Of a stretch of DNA of 64,000 nt, positions 11,101 to 19,764 are shown piece by piece (the stretch's first letter is position 1; each line of letters opens with the position of its first letter). The stretch covers positions 32,062 to 96,061 of the forward strand of contig JAFXCD010000015.1 of assembly GCA_017521605.1 (NCBI GenBank), given 5' to 3'. A program made the position numbers and the translations under genes. Below the pieces are notes generated by a model that saw nothing but the letters and a program-made list of their open reading frames with translations, did no database searches and had not been told where the DNA came from. This DNA comes from Lachnospiraceae bacterium. GTDB taxonomy: Bacteria > Bacillota > Clostridia > Lachnospirales > Lachnospiraceae.

Positions 11101-12442
11101 GGGCATAGCAGTGATTATCATGGCCGATATAACACTCTGTTTCCAGCACTACGGAGTAATACTCTCCTTCTTTCACGGCCACCTTGTGATTAAGGGGAAT
11201 TGTATAATAGCCGGCATCCGGGAAACGGCCGGTTACAGTTTCCACCAGTTCTCCTGCTGTAGGGTTGGTATTGTCCGGAAGATTTTTATATACCTTGATG
11301 GTATAGTTATATGTGGAATCATCTTCCCTGTTCCTGTTCAAGAGAATAAATGTACCCACAGCACAGATTTCTTCATCCTGAGTTGCCCGGAATATATTTG
11401 CTGCTGCGCCGGTATAAGAAGCTCCCATGATGGAACCGTCATATTGATTATTGTAGTCATAGTTATTTTTGTCTTCAAAACGAAGACCAATTATATTCTC
11501 GATTCTTGAATAATCATAGGGAATCCAAAAGTATCCCTTTCTTCCATAGGTGGTTCCGTAGCTGTTTTTAATCAACCAGGCACCTTTGCCAAGAAAGCTG
11601 TCATCCCATCCTACAATGGTAACCATATGTGAGGTTCCTACCCTTGTTGCCGGCGGAAGATAATAGTCATATGTATTATCCGGTAACTTAAAGTACGTAG
11701 GTTTATGAGTATCATGCTGATAGCTTAACAAGACTGCTCCATTTTCCATAATGAATTGTTTGATAGCATCCCTGTCCTTCAAGGAAAAATATCTGGCCTC
11801 CTGCAAATGTGCTTCTGACTGATATCGCATTTCCTCCGAAGGTGCACCACCATCCCATGGTACCATTTCCTCATTTACCGGACCGGACCAGGACATCAAT
11901 TGGGAAATATACTCAAATGGATATGCACGTCCCCTTGAAGTCCAATTATCCCCTTGTGGCATTTCGGACCTATCTCCATACAGAGTATTATAGGGGTCTG
12001 CCTTATTTTCGCGTTTAACAAAATGTGCCAAATGCTTTTCAGCAAAATCAATATCTGAAGAAGCCCCATACTTTTTAATCATATTCGCTTCTGCAACAGC
12101 ATTACTGGCAAAGCTCCAACAGTAATTGGTATCCTCCTGATCCTTTACAGATGTAATATATCCCTCTTCCACAGAACTATATGCTGAAGGCAGAACCACA
12201 TCTTCCCCCAAATCGCTTATAACTGTATCAATAAAGTTTTTTTCTTCATAGGCGTTACTATTTGAACTCAAATATAATCCCCCTAAGTTGGAATATGTTA
12301 AATACTCCGGAGTAATGATTGCTTCACTGTTTTCTCCGGTTGCCTGCACAGGAAGTGCAGGCAACTGAACAGTATTCAATATCATTAAACTCGCCAAAAT
12401 TAAACACTTGATTTTATTTAAATTACTGCTTTGCTTTTTCAT
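8123..12442 (-). CDS. Cell-wall-anchored papain-like (C1 family) cysteine peptidase
   Basis: Secreted peptidase of 1439 residues, middle gene of the operon. A signal peptide lies at about 1-35. The papain catalytic set is complete: Gln102 in VKDQ, Cys108 in NYCWSF, His272 in SHMVTIVGWDD and Asn293 in LIKNSYG. A lectin-like domain follows (around 320-440, with YTIKVYKNL and GYYTIPL), as in the C1 peptidase/lectin-like family. Three to four fibronectin-III-like repeats come next, then one CxxC repeat, a PTEAPTSEPT-type stalk, the ~95-residue module shared by all three operon proteins, and the anchor SPQTG at 1406-1410. The gap to the next start is 23 bp. It probably degrades or processes external proteins; the substrate is unknown. 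Confidence 0.9.
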   Translation of the reverse strand: MKKQSSNLNKIKCLILASLMILNTVQLPALPVQATGENSEAIITPEYLTYSNLGGLYLSSNSNAYEEKNFIDTVISDLGEDVVLPSAYSSVEEGYITSVKDQEDTNYCWSFASNAVAEANMIKKYGASSDIDFAEKHLAHFVKRENKADPYNTLYGDRSEMPQGDNWTSRGRAYPFEYISQLMSWSGPVNEEMVPWDGGAPSEEMRYQSEAHLQEARYFSLKDRDAIKQFIMENGAVLLSYQHDTHKPTYFKLPDNTYDYYLPPATRVGTSHMVTIVGWDDSFLGKGAWLIKNSYGTTYGRKGYFWIPYDYSRIENIIGLRFEDKNNYDYNNQYDGSIMGASYTGAAANIFRATQDEEICAVGTFILLNRNREDDSTYNYTIKVYKNLPDNTNPTAGELVETVTGRFPDAGYYTIPLNHKVAVKEGEYYSVVLETECYIGHDNHCYAPGTSFELLNGEWEDCIVRDYNCSIKAFNNISISAPKNLKVEYGKTSFTLSWDEVDDAVGYGIYYLQADGTEVKVIETKENSHIFSDVSLFPEPSHNIYVRAYYDKNIGPASKTIKVNTYPVHLSTVILLEKGNGFYLEWDEVEDASAYRVYMDGEPVLWTDKKHCTIDGLNAGQTYSFNISAITDSVESFLSNTVTQKAEGCLIPPNLKASMDGVNCILTWDGVTQEDATYRVDIYRENGEVYDSIDVSISAGEVNTYTVYGIYSPLKATVSYLRNEEEEAYRNQPCSHSEQIYLTDNTLQNFQVIADDGKISLSWDSLEGATGYQVLISNWTDGNEITNEVITETEYSVEGLINNKTYYYEVAPVIDSKVSYARGIARYIFVYSPEDLALPEVTEPCYYGMLLSEIELSDTNWRWGYEAMLEIGDMWGYKVEYIPDPDIWFGMRLDVLPAIPKLEHEDYLEIPYGKALGDIPLDVTARSMEDGEEVEVPGTLQWAEPDRLLTPDESGEYEVVFIPENTMNYECVESKIWVNVTAKPNDIHMPGEEMILPYRYKNLADVPLAPNWKWQDGTDVQTELTPGTPVTATAVYTGDDAEFYTNNAVEVTVTRSACIHEGAVLQNRSTATCTEDGYTGDVICAVCGNIEEGDVISAYHSWGTGYEKNDEGHWTTCTECFTDSETEAHKYASNRDIACYACGYERELPEITLPPTDEPTNAPTEAPTSEPTNAPTEAPTSEPTSAPTEGPTSEPTGAPTEAPTSAPTEEPTEEPETSKNHITGIEVGEVSFAGDTMEFTAIGFNMDITPTDHARRYVPASWSVNPSGTWDSAPYVASFTIEKPGIYTLKVTFKEQEYLGGKWNDTGKTEVTSVEFNVKEKPVEPTAAPTATPTATPAAEPVETTSPTPTQAPANPTDAPTSAPEEAPVVTAAPSVTEAPTVTETPVPTATPEIATVSVDTEDNSPQTGENAMIWVWYSVILLVSGSLGGVLFFKRRRR
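8128..8232. repeat. Near-identical 3'-end segment, copy 1
   Basis: The last ~105 bases of the C1 peptidase gene, coding for the membrane helix and anchor, match 12484-12588 with only a few differences. The rest of the two genes is far more divergent, which points to recent recombination or gene conversion. Confidence 0.8.
8787..8985 (-). repeat. In-frame Pro/Thr stalk repeats
   Basis: Tandem coding repeat giving units such as EAPTSEPT and NAPTEAPT in the C1 peptidase. Such stalks span the cell wall in sortase-anchored proteins. The DNA repeat leaves long open frames on the plus strand that are artefacts. Confidence 0.75.
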
Positions 12443-12478
12443 TTTGTTCCTTCCTTAACCCATAGAGTATTCTAATCT

Positions 12479-15400
12479 CTATCTCTGTCTCCTCTTAAAG
12501 AAGAGTACTCCTCCTAAACTACCACTCACTATAAGTATCACACTATACCATACCCATATCATAGCATTCTCACCTGTTTTGGGGCTATTATCTCCGATAT
12601 CTACGGGCACTGTAATAATTTCCGGGGTTGCGGTTGGTGCAGGAGCTTCTGTCACTACCGGCGTTGCAGTTGTTTCCTGTGCCGGAGCTTGTGTTGGTCC
12701 TACTGCAGGTAATTGGGTAGGTGTTACTGTAGGTTCTGCCGTGGGGGCTTCTGTAGGCACTGATGTGGGGGCTGCCGTGGGGGCTGCAGTAGGTTCCTCT
12801 GTTGGCTCTACCGCCTTTTCCTTCACGGTAAATTCCACACCGGTTACTTCAGTCTTACCTGTATCGTTCCACTTTTCATTTAAATATTCCTGCTCCTTAA
12901 AGGTAACGTACAAAGTATAAGTACCCGGCTTAGTTATATTAAAGCTTGCTGTATAAGGTGCATGCTCCCATGTACCGGATGGATTTACCTTCCAGCTGGC
13001 AGGTACATAGCGAAGGGCATGCTCCACAGATACTATGTCCATACCATCGCCGATAGCGGTGAAACTAATGGTATTGCCCACATAAAATTCCTCACCAACT
13101 TTAATACCGATGATTGCATTTTCACCTGCATCCGGTGTTACTACTGGCGCCGGTGTCTCGGTCGGTGCTACGGTTGGGGCTTCAGTGGGTGCCGTTGTAG
13201 GTGTTGCTGTTGGCTCTTGTGTTGGTGCTTCTGTCGGTACCGCAGTTGCTTCTGCCGTTGGAGTAGGCGTGGGTACAAGCTTGTCTGTATAATTCATCTT
13301 CTCTATATGACCACATACTGTACAGGTGCATAAGGTATATCCCTGTGCATCATAAGTAGGTGCAATAATCTCCTCCGTAAAATCATGAGCCGCCTTTAAT
13401 TCCACATAGGACAAGGTGATTTTACAATTACTGCAAATATAAGAATCATAACCATCTGTGGTACAGGTAGGCTTCACACGGATATATTCCGTAAAAGGAT
13501 GTGTACAGGTTTCTTCCTTTTCCTCTCCCGGATTAATCTCTGTTACCATATCACGGTCAAATTCCTGATTAATGGTATAAGAAATCTTCTCAATCCATGC
13601 ATCCGCAAAAAACATAATTCCCGGCAATGCATCCAAATTCTTGATAGAGAAAGCTCCCAGGGAAATCTTTCTTTCTGTCAGTTTCTTCGTAGTATCATTG
13701 GGTACATAGGAAGCACCAAAATCAAATACCACGAATATTTCTACTACATTCTGGGTGTAGCCGTAATTACACTCCACCTTCATACCCAGCACGGGAGTAT
13801 TCAAATTTGTAGGATCATAGTTAACAATTGTGGTGTTATCCTTGGTGGCTTCTTCATTCAAGCCATCAAAATACACATTACCGTTTACATTATTTCCTGA
13901 CTTTCCGGTACCTACTGCAGAGATGTCTATGGAGGTTGCTTTATTCATTGTTCCCCTATCACAAGGCAACACACCTCCGTTATTATTGTTGGTACCGTGA
14001 ATCTTGCCATTTTCGCTCTTCGCTATCTTGAAGCTACCTGCACGTAGTGCATAGCTGTTCTGCAACCCCGGTATCACCCCATAATAATAAGTGTCATCCT
14101 CTCCATAAATAATCGCCGGATATCCCCCCACCGGGTTACTTCCCAGGGGTGCCGTAAAGTCTGCTGTAAAAGTGATATACTTATCTTTATGCTCCTCATC
14201 TGCAAACAGATAAACGGGAGGAAGGGTACTTAAGCCTTTATTGTCATTGGGTTCGCTGTTCAAATAAGCGGTTTCTGAATAGAGTACTTGTTCCGTACCG
14301 TTAATTGGGTTATCTCCACCTGAAACAAAGCCAACCACCGGCTCCGTATAGGTTTCATTAAAGGGAGAAACAAATGCTGTTCTGTCCTTATAAGAGCTAA
14401 CCACATCTTTGTCTTCTTTCGTCTGATTACCGCTCTTGTCCGTGATTACAAGCTGATCGTTGTTCACAAAATCATATTCATAAGTTGTCCATTCACCGCT
14501 TTGATTACCACCGGTATTTTCCAATTTATAACTCAAATCAAACTCAAGTGTTTTGCGGGGCTGTGCCTGTAAGTTCTTAGGTGTCCCCTCTTCTCCATAA
14601 TAGTAAAGGGCCGAATCCTCACTTCCCCAAAGCCAAAGCAAGGTACCGGGAATCATAGCTTCTTTAAAGTTATCGGGGCTGTAGACATAGGTCTGTGTAT
14701 CAGGTATGTACTTCTTACTTTTCGCCATAGTGGTCAAATCAATCTGATTATTTCGGCAATTTTCTTTCACCAGAGTGTCCGCACATAATACTTGAACCAT
14801 CTCCTTGGCATTTGCCGCACCACCGGTCAGGTTGCCGGCGATTCTTGCATTGGAAATAGAGGTGGCCGGCTTTCCTCCATTGTCATAAACTGAGGTACGT
14901 CCGTCAAAATTAAAGTATGTAGTATACTGACTGCTTCCGTCACTGAATACATTACCCACTATCTTTACCCCATCAGAAACATGCATACTTGTAATATTTC
15001 CTGCTCTGATTTCCGATGTCCATTTATCACGAGTCACATTATCCGGACCAGACAGGTGATTGGTAACACTTGTGGTGGCATTATGAGTCAGATTATTGCC
15101 TGTGAATATGTCATTACATCCAAACTGAAAATTCCATACATAGTCCCATATATTGCCGGTATAGAGGGAATTGCCATCCCCATTAAAGCGGAAACCATTG
15201 GTCATCTGGGAGAATTCCACCCAGTTACCACGCATGGTGGACTGTACAAAATCTGTGTCTTTCAGGAAGTATGCATAAGTATATCCAATACCATAATCAC
15301 ACAAGCTTCCTGTGTAATAAGTATGTCTTAAAACAGAAGACTCAAAAATACATCTGTTCATCAAACCGGAAGGATTATATTGGCTGTATCCACCTTCAAC

Positions 15401-17674
15401 AATAGAATTCGTAAAGGTACATTCCTCAAAAACTGTTTCCATATATCCCATACGATAGTCCGTGAAAAGCATTTTATCAAAGCGCACCTGATAAAATGCT
15501 GTACCTGTACGTTCGATACACTTAAGACCCTGTCCAATATTATTAGGGTTCATGTTAACGTTTAAAAAGTATCCGCTTACCTTTCCGATATCATCCTTAT
15601 CCTGTACAAAAGCTCCGGTCTTGACCAATGTAGCGTCCTGTACATTCAAACAGAATCCTCCTGCCAGTTGCTCTTTATTCTGACTTTCCTTTCCACCATT
15701 GCCTACTACACGATAGGTTTTTCCACCACGAAGCAAAATAGGGGTAGTTATATTATAGGTTCCTTCTACCACCAGAACATCTCCCGTTTCTGCAATGGTA
15801 TCAAAAGCCTTTTGAATATTCATACTGTCACTGACACCATCGTCTGCAGTGGCACCAAAATCAGACAGGTATACTACATTTCTGCCTGTCTTGATATCAT
15901 TATAGTATTGCTGTGCTACCATATTGTTAAGGGTCGCTTCATCCGCACCCACCTTACTTGCCAAAGCCTTATAGCCTAGTGTCTCGTTGTTGTCCGGATC
16001 AAAGAAGCAGGACATATCAATCTTAATACATCCATCCGGACTATAGTAAATACATGCTTCCTTAGAGGTTTTCTTGGAAAGGAAATACTTGGTGTCCCAC
16101 TCAGATTTCAAGCCATTATTCTTTAGATTGATATTGTCTCTGAATATATCATCCTTCTGATAAGATCCTATTTCATAAGCATTATCCAGTATTTGGGTTC
16201 CGGTGCTACCTTTATCTCTTCCGGCATTGTTCATATAGCCGAATCGGAACATCTCCGTATCTGTCATATCCGCTTCTTCAAATTTACACTGGGTAATGGT
16301 AGTACCACCGGCTAAGTCAATAACATAGGCTTTATTATCTGCTTGCACTTTATTAAATGACTTTCCACTAATATTATCATTGTGGTCATAGGAAAGAGCG
16401 TGAATAACATAGGCATTTTCACCTGTATTTTCAGAAGTGTATGGTGTATAACCCAATCTTTCGAAGAATGAAGCAATATCCTTATAGGTATTGTTCTTAA
16501 ATAAGCATTGAGAAACTGGATTTGTGGAATCACCTGCCGTAAAAAACTCAATACCGTAAACATGGTCATAAGTATTATTGGTATAGGCTACACCGTAAGT
16601 ATCGGACTCACCCTTCCCATAGAAAAAGTTCTCGATATAATTGTTATTGATAGTAGTTAAATTAGGGCCGATACCGGTGGTAAACAGAGGTAAATCCATA
16701 TGCTTGTCCACATCCTCCTTGGGATTAGTATCCCGAAGAATGGCTGTACCCATGAAGTAATTGTCATAAATAAAGCAATCAATAAAGTGTAAACCCTGCA
16801 AAGCCACGATACAGGGACCAAAAGTGTTTTTCTGAATACGGGAACACATATGTCCCTTTACACCTGACAAGGGAGATGCAAAACCGGAAATCGTACAGTT
16901 CTTAATGGTTGACCAGGATATGTTCATTCCCTGAAAACAGTTATAGTCTTCTACCGGGTCGATTCTTAAATCCAATGTGTTACCATGAATTTCCGCAGCG
17001 GACTTTTGGGGTTCAAAGCTTTCATGGGCTCCCTTTGCTACAAAAGTAATATCAGTGATACTGACACCCTGATAATAGGTATTGCTTGTTGCTGCTTTGA
17101 ACAAAGCTCCCTCTGCATTTTTATCACAAACAAATACAGTCTTTCCATATACACCATTTAGGCTAAACTGACCCCATACCTTCAGGGCTCCTGCAAAGTA
17201 ATATACACCTTCCTCAATGCGGATTTCATAAGACTCCCTACCGGCAGCATTATTATTTGCCTCTTGATCAATAGCATAGGTTAACATATCCGTATAGTCA
17301 TATCCTGGCTCATTACATCCCGGAAACATAAGACTTCCATCTGTATTAGTCAGATTTTCATAATCAGAAGGGAATTTTTTGAACTTACTTCCTCTATATA
17401 TTTCATTGTTGGTGTCATTTTCCTCGCAAGCCCCAACTTTGCCTACTGTACCATAGGTTATAACACCTTCATTAGGGTCGTAGTTGATAGAATATACCTT
17501 CTCGTCCTTCACCACGGCATCCATGGATGTATCATCTGCTGTACCCACTGGATACTCTATGGTATTATCCGGAAGCATTACACTTGCGGAAACTCCCAGA
17601 GACATATTGGCAAGCAAAATTGCCACCAAAATCATGTATGTCAGACATTTCATAATTCTACGATTCTTTTTCAT
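12479..17674 (-). CDS. Giant cell-wall-anchored beta-helix protein
   Basis: First gene of the surface operon, about 1731 residues. I use the ATG at 17674, six codons inside the longest frame, because AGGAGA lies just upstream. A signal peptide is followed by a beta-helix region (SYEIRIEEGVYYFAGAL) and a second one starting near residue 601 with the classic VVYLSDFGATADDGVSDS opening of pectate-lyase-type folds. CxxC repeats (YICSNC, CTCTVCGH) lie at about 1385-1458, the shared module at about 1518-1620 within a split Pro/Thr stalk, and the sorting signal SPKTG at 1698-1702. It resembles the 2694-8099 protein over its whole length, so the two are probably ancient duplicates. Confidence 0.85.
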   Translation of the reverse strand: MKKNRRIMKCLTYMILVAILLANMSLGVSASVMLPDNTIEYPVGTADDTSMDAVVKDEKVYSINYDPNEGVITYGTVGKVGACEENDTNNEIYRGSKFKKFPSDYENLTNTDGSLMFPGCNEPGYDYTDMLTYAIDQEANNNAAGRESYEIRIEEGVYYFAGALKVWGQFSLNGVYGKTVFVCDKNAEGALFKAATSNTYYQGVSITDITFVAKGAHESFEPQKSAAEIHGNTLDLRIDPVEDYNCFQGMNISWSTIKNCTISGFASPLSGVKGHMCSRIQKNTFGPCIVALQGLHFIDCFIYDNYFMGTAILRDTNPKEDVDKHMDLPLFTTGIGPNLTTINNNYIENFFYGKGESDTYGVAYTNNTYDHVYGIEFFTAGDSTNPVSQCLFKNNTYKDIASFFERLGYTPYTSENTGENAYVIHALSYDHNDNISGKSFNKVQADNKAYVIDLAGGTTITQCKFEEADMTDTEMFRFGYMNNAGRDKGSTGTQILDNAYEIGSYQKDDIFRDNINLKNNGLKSEWDTKYFLSKKTSKEACIYYSPDGCIKIDMSCFFDPDNNETLGYKALASKVGADEATLNNMVAQQYYNDIKTGRNVVYLSDFGATADDGVSDSMNIQKAFDTIAETGDVLVVEGTYNITTPILLRGGKTYRVVGNGGKESQNKEQLAGGFCLNVQDATLVKTGAFVQDKDDIGKVSGYFLNVNMNPNNIGQGLKCIERTGTAFYQVRFDKMLFTDYRMGYMETVFEECTFTNSIVEGGYSQYNPSGLMNRCIFESSVLRHTYYTGSLCDYGIGYTYAYFLKDTDFVQSTMRGNWVEFSQMTNGFRFNGDGNSLYTGNIWDYVWNFQFGCNDIFTGNNLTHNATTSVTNHLSGPDNVTRDKWTSEIRAGNITSMHVSDGVKIVGNVFSDGSSQYTTYFNFDGRTSVYDNGGKPATSISNARIAGNLTGGAANAKEMVQVLCADTLVKENCRNNQIDLTTMAKSKKYIPDTQTYVYSPDNFKEAMIPGTLLWLWGSEDSALYYYGEEGTPKNLQAQPRKTLEFDLSYKLENTGGNQSGEWTTYEYDFVNNDQLVITDKSGNQTKEDKDVVSSYKDRTAFVSPFNETYTEPVVGFVSGGDNPINGTEQVLYSETAYLNSEPNDNKGLSTLPPVYLFADEEHKDKYITFTADFTAPLGSNPVGGYPAIIYGEDDTYYYGVIPGLQNSYALRAGSFKIAKSENGKIHGTNNNNGGVLPCDRGTMNKATSIDISAVGTGKSGNNVNGNVYFDGLNEEATKDNTTIVNYDPTNLNTPVLGMKVECNYGYTQNVVEIFVVFDFGASYVPNDTTKKLTERKISLGAFSIKNLDALPGIMFFADAWIEKISYTINQEFDRDMVTEINPGEEKEETCTHPFTEYIRVKPTCTTDGYDSYICSNCKITLSYVELKAAHDFTEEIIAPTYDAQGYTLCTCTVCGHIEKMNYTDKLVPTPTPTAEATAVPTEAPTQEPTATPTTAPTEAPTVAPTETPAPVVTPDAGENAIIGIKVGEEFYVGNTISFTAIGDGMDIVSVEHALRYVPASWKVNPSGTWEHAPYTASFNITKPGTYTLYVTFKEQEYLNEKWNDTGKTEVTGVEFTVKEKAVEPTEEPTAAPTAAPTSVPTEAPTAEPTVTPTQLPAVGPTQAPAQETTATPVVTEAPAPTATPEIITVPVDIGDNSPKTGENAMIWVWYSVILIVSGSLGGVLFFKRRQR
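12484..12588. repeat. Near-identical 3'-end segment, copy 2
   Basis: Partner of 8128-8232; encodes the same membrane helix (MIWVWYSVIL, then SGSLGGVLFF) and Arg/Lys tail. The third operon gene has a clearly different end. Confidence 0.8.
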
Positions 17675-17759
17675 TTGTTTTCTCCTTTTCATAAGCAGAA
17701 CACTCTATAAACAGGCAATATTCACGCCATTCTAAATACTATCATCCATAATAACCATA

Positions 17760-17844
17760 CACTAAATATAGTGATTACACAATCACCCTTGCACTAGATG
17801 TAGCATTATCAGTGCAACAAGCCTTTTGGCATGTATATCATGCC
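17760..17844. promoter_or_regulatory. Cluster of inverted repeats between the surface operon and its divergent regulator
   Basis: Three short dyads lie in the 328-bp divergent region: CACTA-N4-TAGTG (17760-17773), TTGCACT-N15-AGTGCAA (17789-17817) and GGCATG-N5-CATGCC (17828-17844). They sit upstream of the surface operon start at 17674 and outside the regulator promoter. They are candidate operators for the divergent regulator; no surface-operon promoter could be fixed with confidence. Confidence 0.45.
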
Positions 17845-17933
17845 GTTTTTAATACATAAAATCCCATTTCTTATTCTTTGAAATTCGCACATCGCATTCG
17901 GCATCTTGTACATATGTCATCAAACAAACAGTA

Positions 17934-17962
17934 TTGACAACATGCCATAAATACACTATAAA
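17934..17962 (+). promoter_or_regulatory. Sigma-A promoter of the LacI-sensor/LytTR regulator
   Basis: TTGACA at 17934-17939 and TATAAA at 17957-17962 with a 17-bp spacer, about 40 bp before the start codon at 18003. Confidence 0.75.
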
Positions 17963-18002
17963 GGAATTAAGGAAACTTACATATAAAAAAGGAGAGGTGC
18001 CC

Positions 18003-19718
18003 ATGAATCCGGTTAAGCGAATCTGCATTATTATGGCCAATATTACAGAGGATTATCGTGACGAGTATATAGTTGGAATCGAAAAGCAAGCCAATAAGCT
18101 GGGGTATCATACTTTTATCTTTTCCATGCCCTTATTGGATGAGATTCATACAAAAAAAGAAGAGGAAATTTATGATCTCATTGATTTTGACCAATATGAT
18201 GGAATAGTGTTTTTTCAAAGCTCCTTCTCTGCACATAAATCTTTGGGAAATATGTTAGAAAATTTTATCCATAAAAACTGCAGGAAACCGGTTATTGTAT
18301 TGGGTGACTCACAGCTTTTTCCGGAAACCTATCAGCCTGATAACCGTAATGGCATAGAAATCCTTACTGACCATGTTATTGAAGAACATGGATGTGAAAC
18401 CCTTTACTTTTTGGGGGGAGAAGCAAACCAGCCTTCGGGAAATGATAAGGGGTTTATAAACTCTTTGGAGAAGCATGGTCTCCCCTGTACGGATGATAAT
18501 TTAATATATGGCGGATACTGGATGGAATGTGGAGAAGCCCTTGCCAAGGATATTGCCTACAATCTGGTGGAAAAACCGGATGCCGTAATCTGTCAGGATG
18601 ATACGGTTGCTTTCTTTTTTATCAAAGCGCTAATCAAGTACGGTATCAGGGTACCTGAAGATATTATAGTTACAGGCTTTGACGCCAGAAGAGACTCTCG
18701 CAATAATATCCTGTCCATTACCACTTATCCAAGCAATGCAGAGTATCATGGCCGCCTAGTCATGGCACGTTTGCATACCCTGATTACCGGTTTTGTGGAG
18801 TCACAAATCACTCCACCCAAATGTAATATTATTACAGGTATGAGCTGTGGTTGTGGAGACCGCAAACCCCAAGATATACGTCTTCAATTAGAGCTCCACG
18901 AAAAGCAGCGCATGTCTGAAATTTATTTTAAGAATAGTGAACTGGAGGAAAAACTTTGTAGCTGCATGGATTTTAAAGAACTCCACCCGGTTATTTTGCA
19001 TTCCTCCTATCTGATACAGGACAAGGGCTTCCTCGCCTTTCATATCCGGGAAAACGAAACCACTTCCCGATGTATTTATGCCAGAAACCATGTGTGGGAA
19101 GACGAACCCATTCTTTTTAGCAGTCGGGATCTTTATCCTAGACATCTACTGAAGAATGAATCCAAGAATCTTCACATTCTGCCCATGACCTTTAACAATC
19201 AATTCATTGGTCATGCCGTAGTAGGATATGATGGTCCCATAGTATATAACGATATAGTAAAACGCTATATTTCCCGACTGGCTATAGCTATTTCCTTAAT
19301 TAATAACCGTAATCAGCTGGTAACCACTCTCCAACAGACAACCGAGCCTGTTGAGGCGATTGCACCTGACACTTCGGTTTCACGTAATAACGAAACAATT
19401 TTTGTTCAAAAGGATAATAGTTTACATAAGGTTCCTCTGGAAAATATACTACTTTTTGAAACAGAAGGCCGTAAAACCATCGCTGTCATGAAATCCGGTC
19501 GTTATGAAATAAGAAGGACACTCTCTCAATTGGAAGAGCTGTATTCAAAAAAGAGCTTTTTACGTGTTTCCAAATCCACACTGGTGAATTTAACAAAGGT
19601 AATAAGTATCACGCCGGATGTGGATCGGACACTTTTGGCTACACTAACCGGAAAAGTAACCGTGCACGTTTCCAGAAAACACGCTAACGAATTTAAAGAA
19701 AGAGTTAATATTATATAA
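18003..19718 (+). CDS. LacI-type sensor domain / LytTR DNA-binding transcriptional regulator
   Basis: Unusual one-component regulator of 571 residues. Start ATG 18003 follows AAAGGAGAGG. It lacks the N-terminal LacI helix-turn-helix and starts directly with the periplasmic-binding-protein-like fold (RICIIMANITEDYRDEY, YDGIVFFQS, PDAVICQDDTVAFFFI, PEDIIVTGFDA) to about residue 280. An SCGCG motif and a linker or GAF-like middle part (about 300-440) follow. The C-terminal ~105 residues form a LytTR domain (IFVQKDNSLHKVPLENILLF, SFLRVSKSTLVNL). The first part should bind a small ligand, probably a sugar. It is divergent from the giant surface-protein operon and 46 bp before PFOR, so either or both could be targets; that is inference. 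Confidence 0.85.
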   Translation: MNPVKRICIIMANITEDYRDEYIVGIEKQANKLGYHTFIFSMPLLDEIHTKKEEEIYDLIDFDQYDGIVFFQSSFSAHKSLGNMLENFIHKNCRKPVIVLGDSQLFPETYQPDNRNGIEILTDHVIEEHGCETLYFLGGEANQPSGNDKGFINSLEKHGLPCTDDNLIYGGYWMECGEALAKDIAYNLVEKPDAVICQDDTVAFFFIKALIKYGIRVPEDIIVTGFDARRDSRNNILSITTYPSNAEYHGRLVMARLHTLITGFVESQITPPKCNIITGMSCGCGDRKPQDIRLQLELHEKQRMSEIYFKNSELEEKLCSCMDFKELHPVILHSSYLIQDKGFLAFHIRENETTSRCIYARNHVWEDEPILFSSRDLYPRHLLKNESKNLHILPMTFNNQFIGHAVVGYDGPIVYNDIVKRYISRLAIAISLINNRNQLVTTLQQTTEPVEAIAPDTSVSRNNETIFVQKDNSLHKVPLENILLFETEGRKTIAVMKSGRYEIRRTLSQLEELYSKKSFLRVSKSTLVNLTKVISITPDVDRTLLATLTGKVTVHVSRKHANEFKERVNII

Positions 19719-19764
19719 GAGATTTGGATAAACTATCCCAGAAGTACTTTTCAGGAGGTTTATC

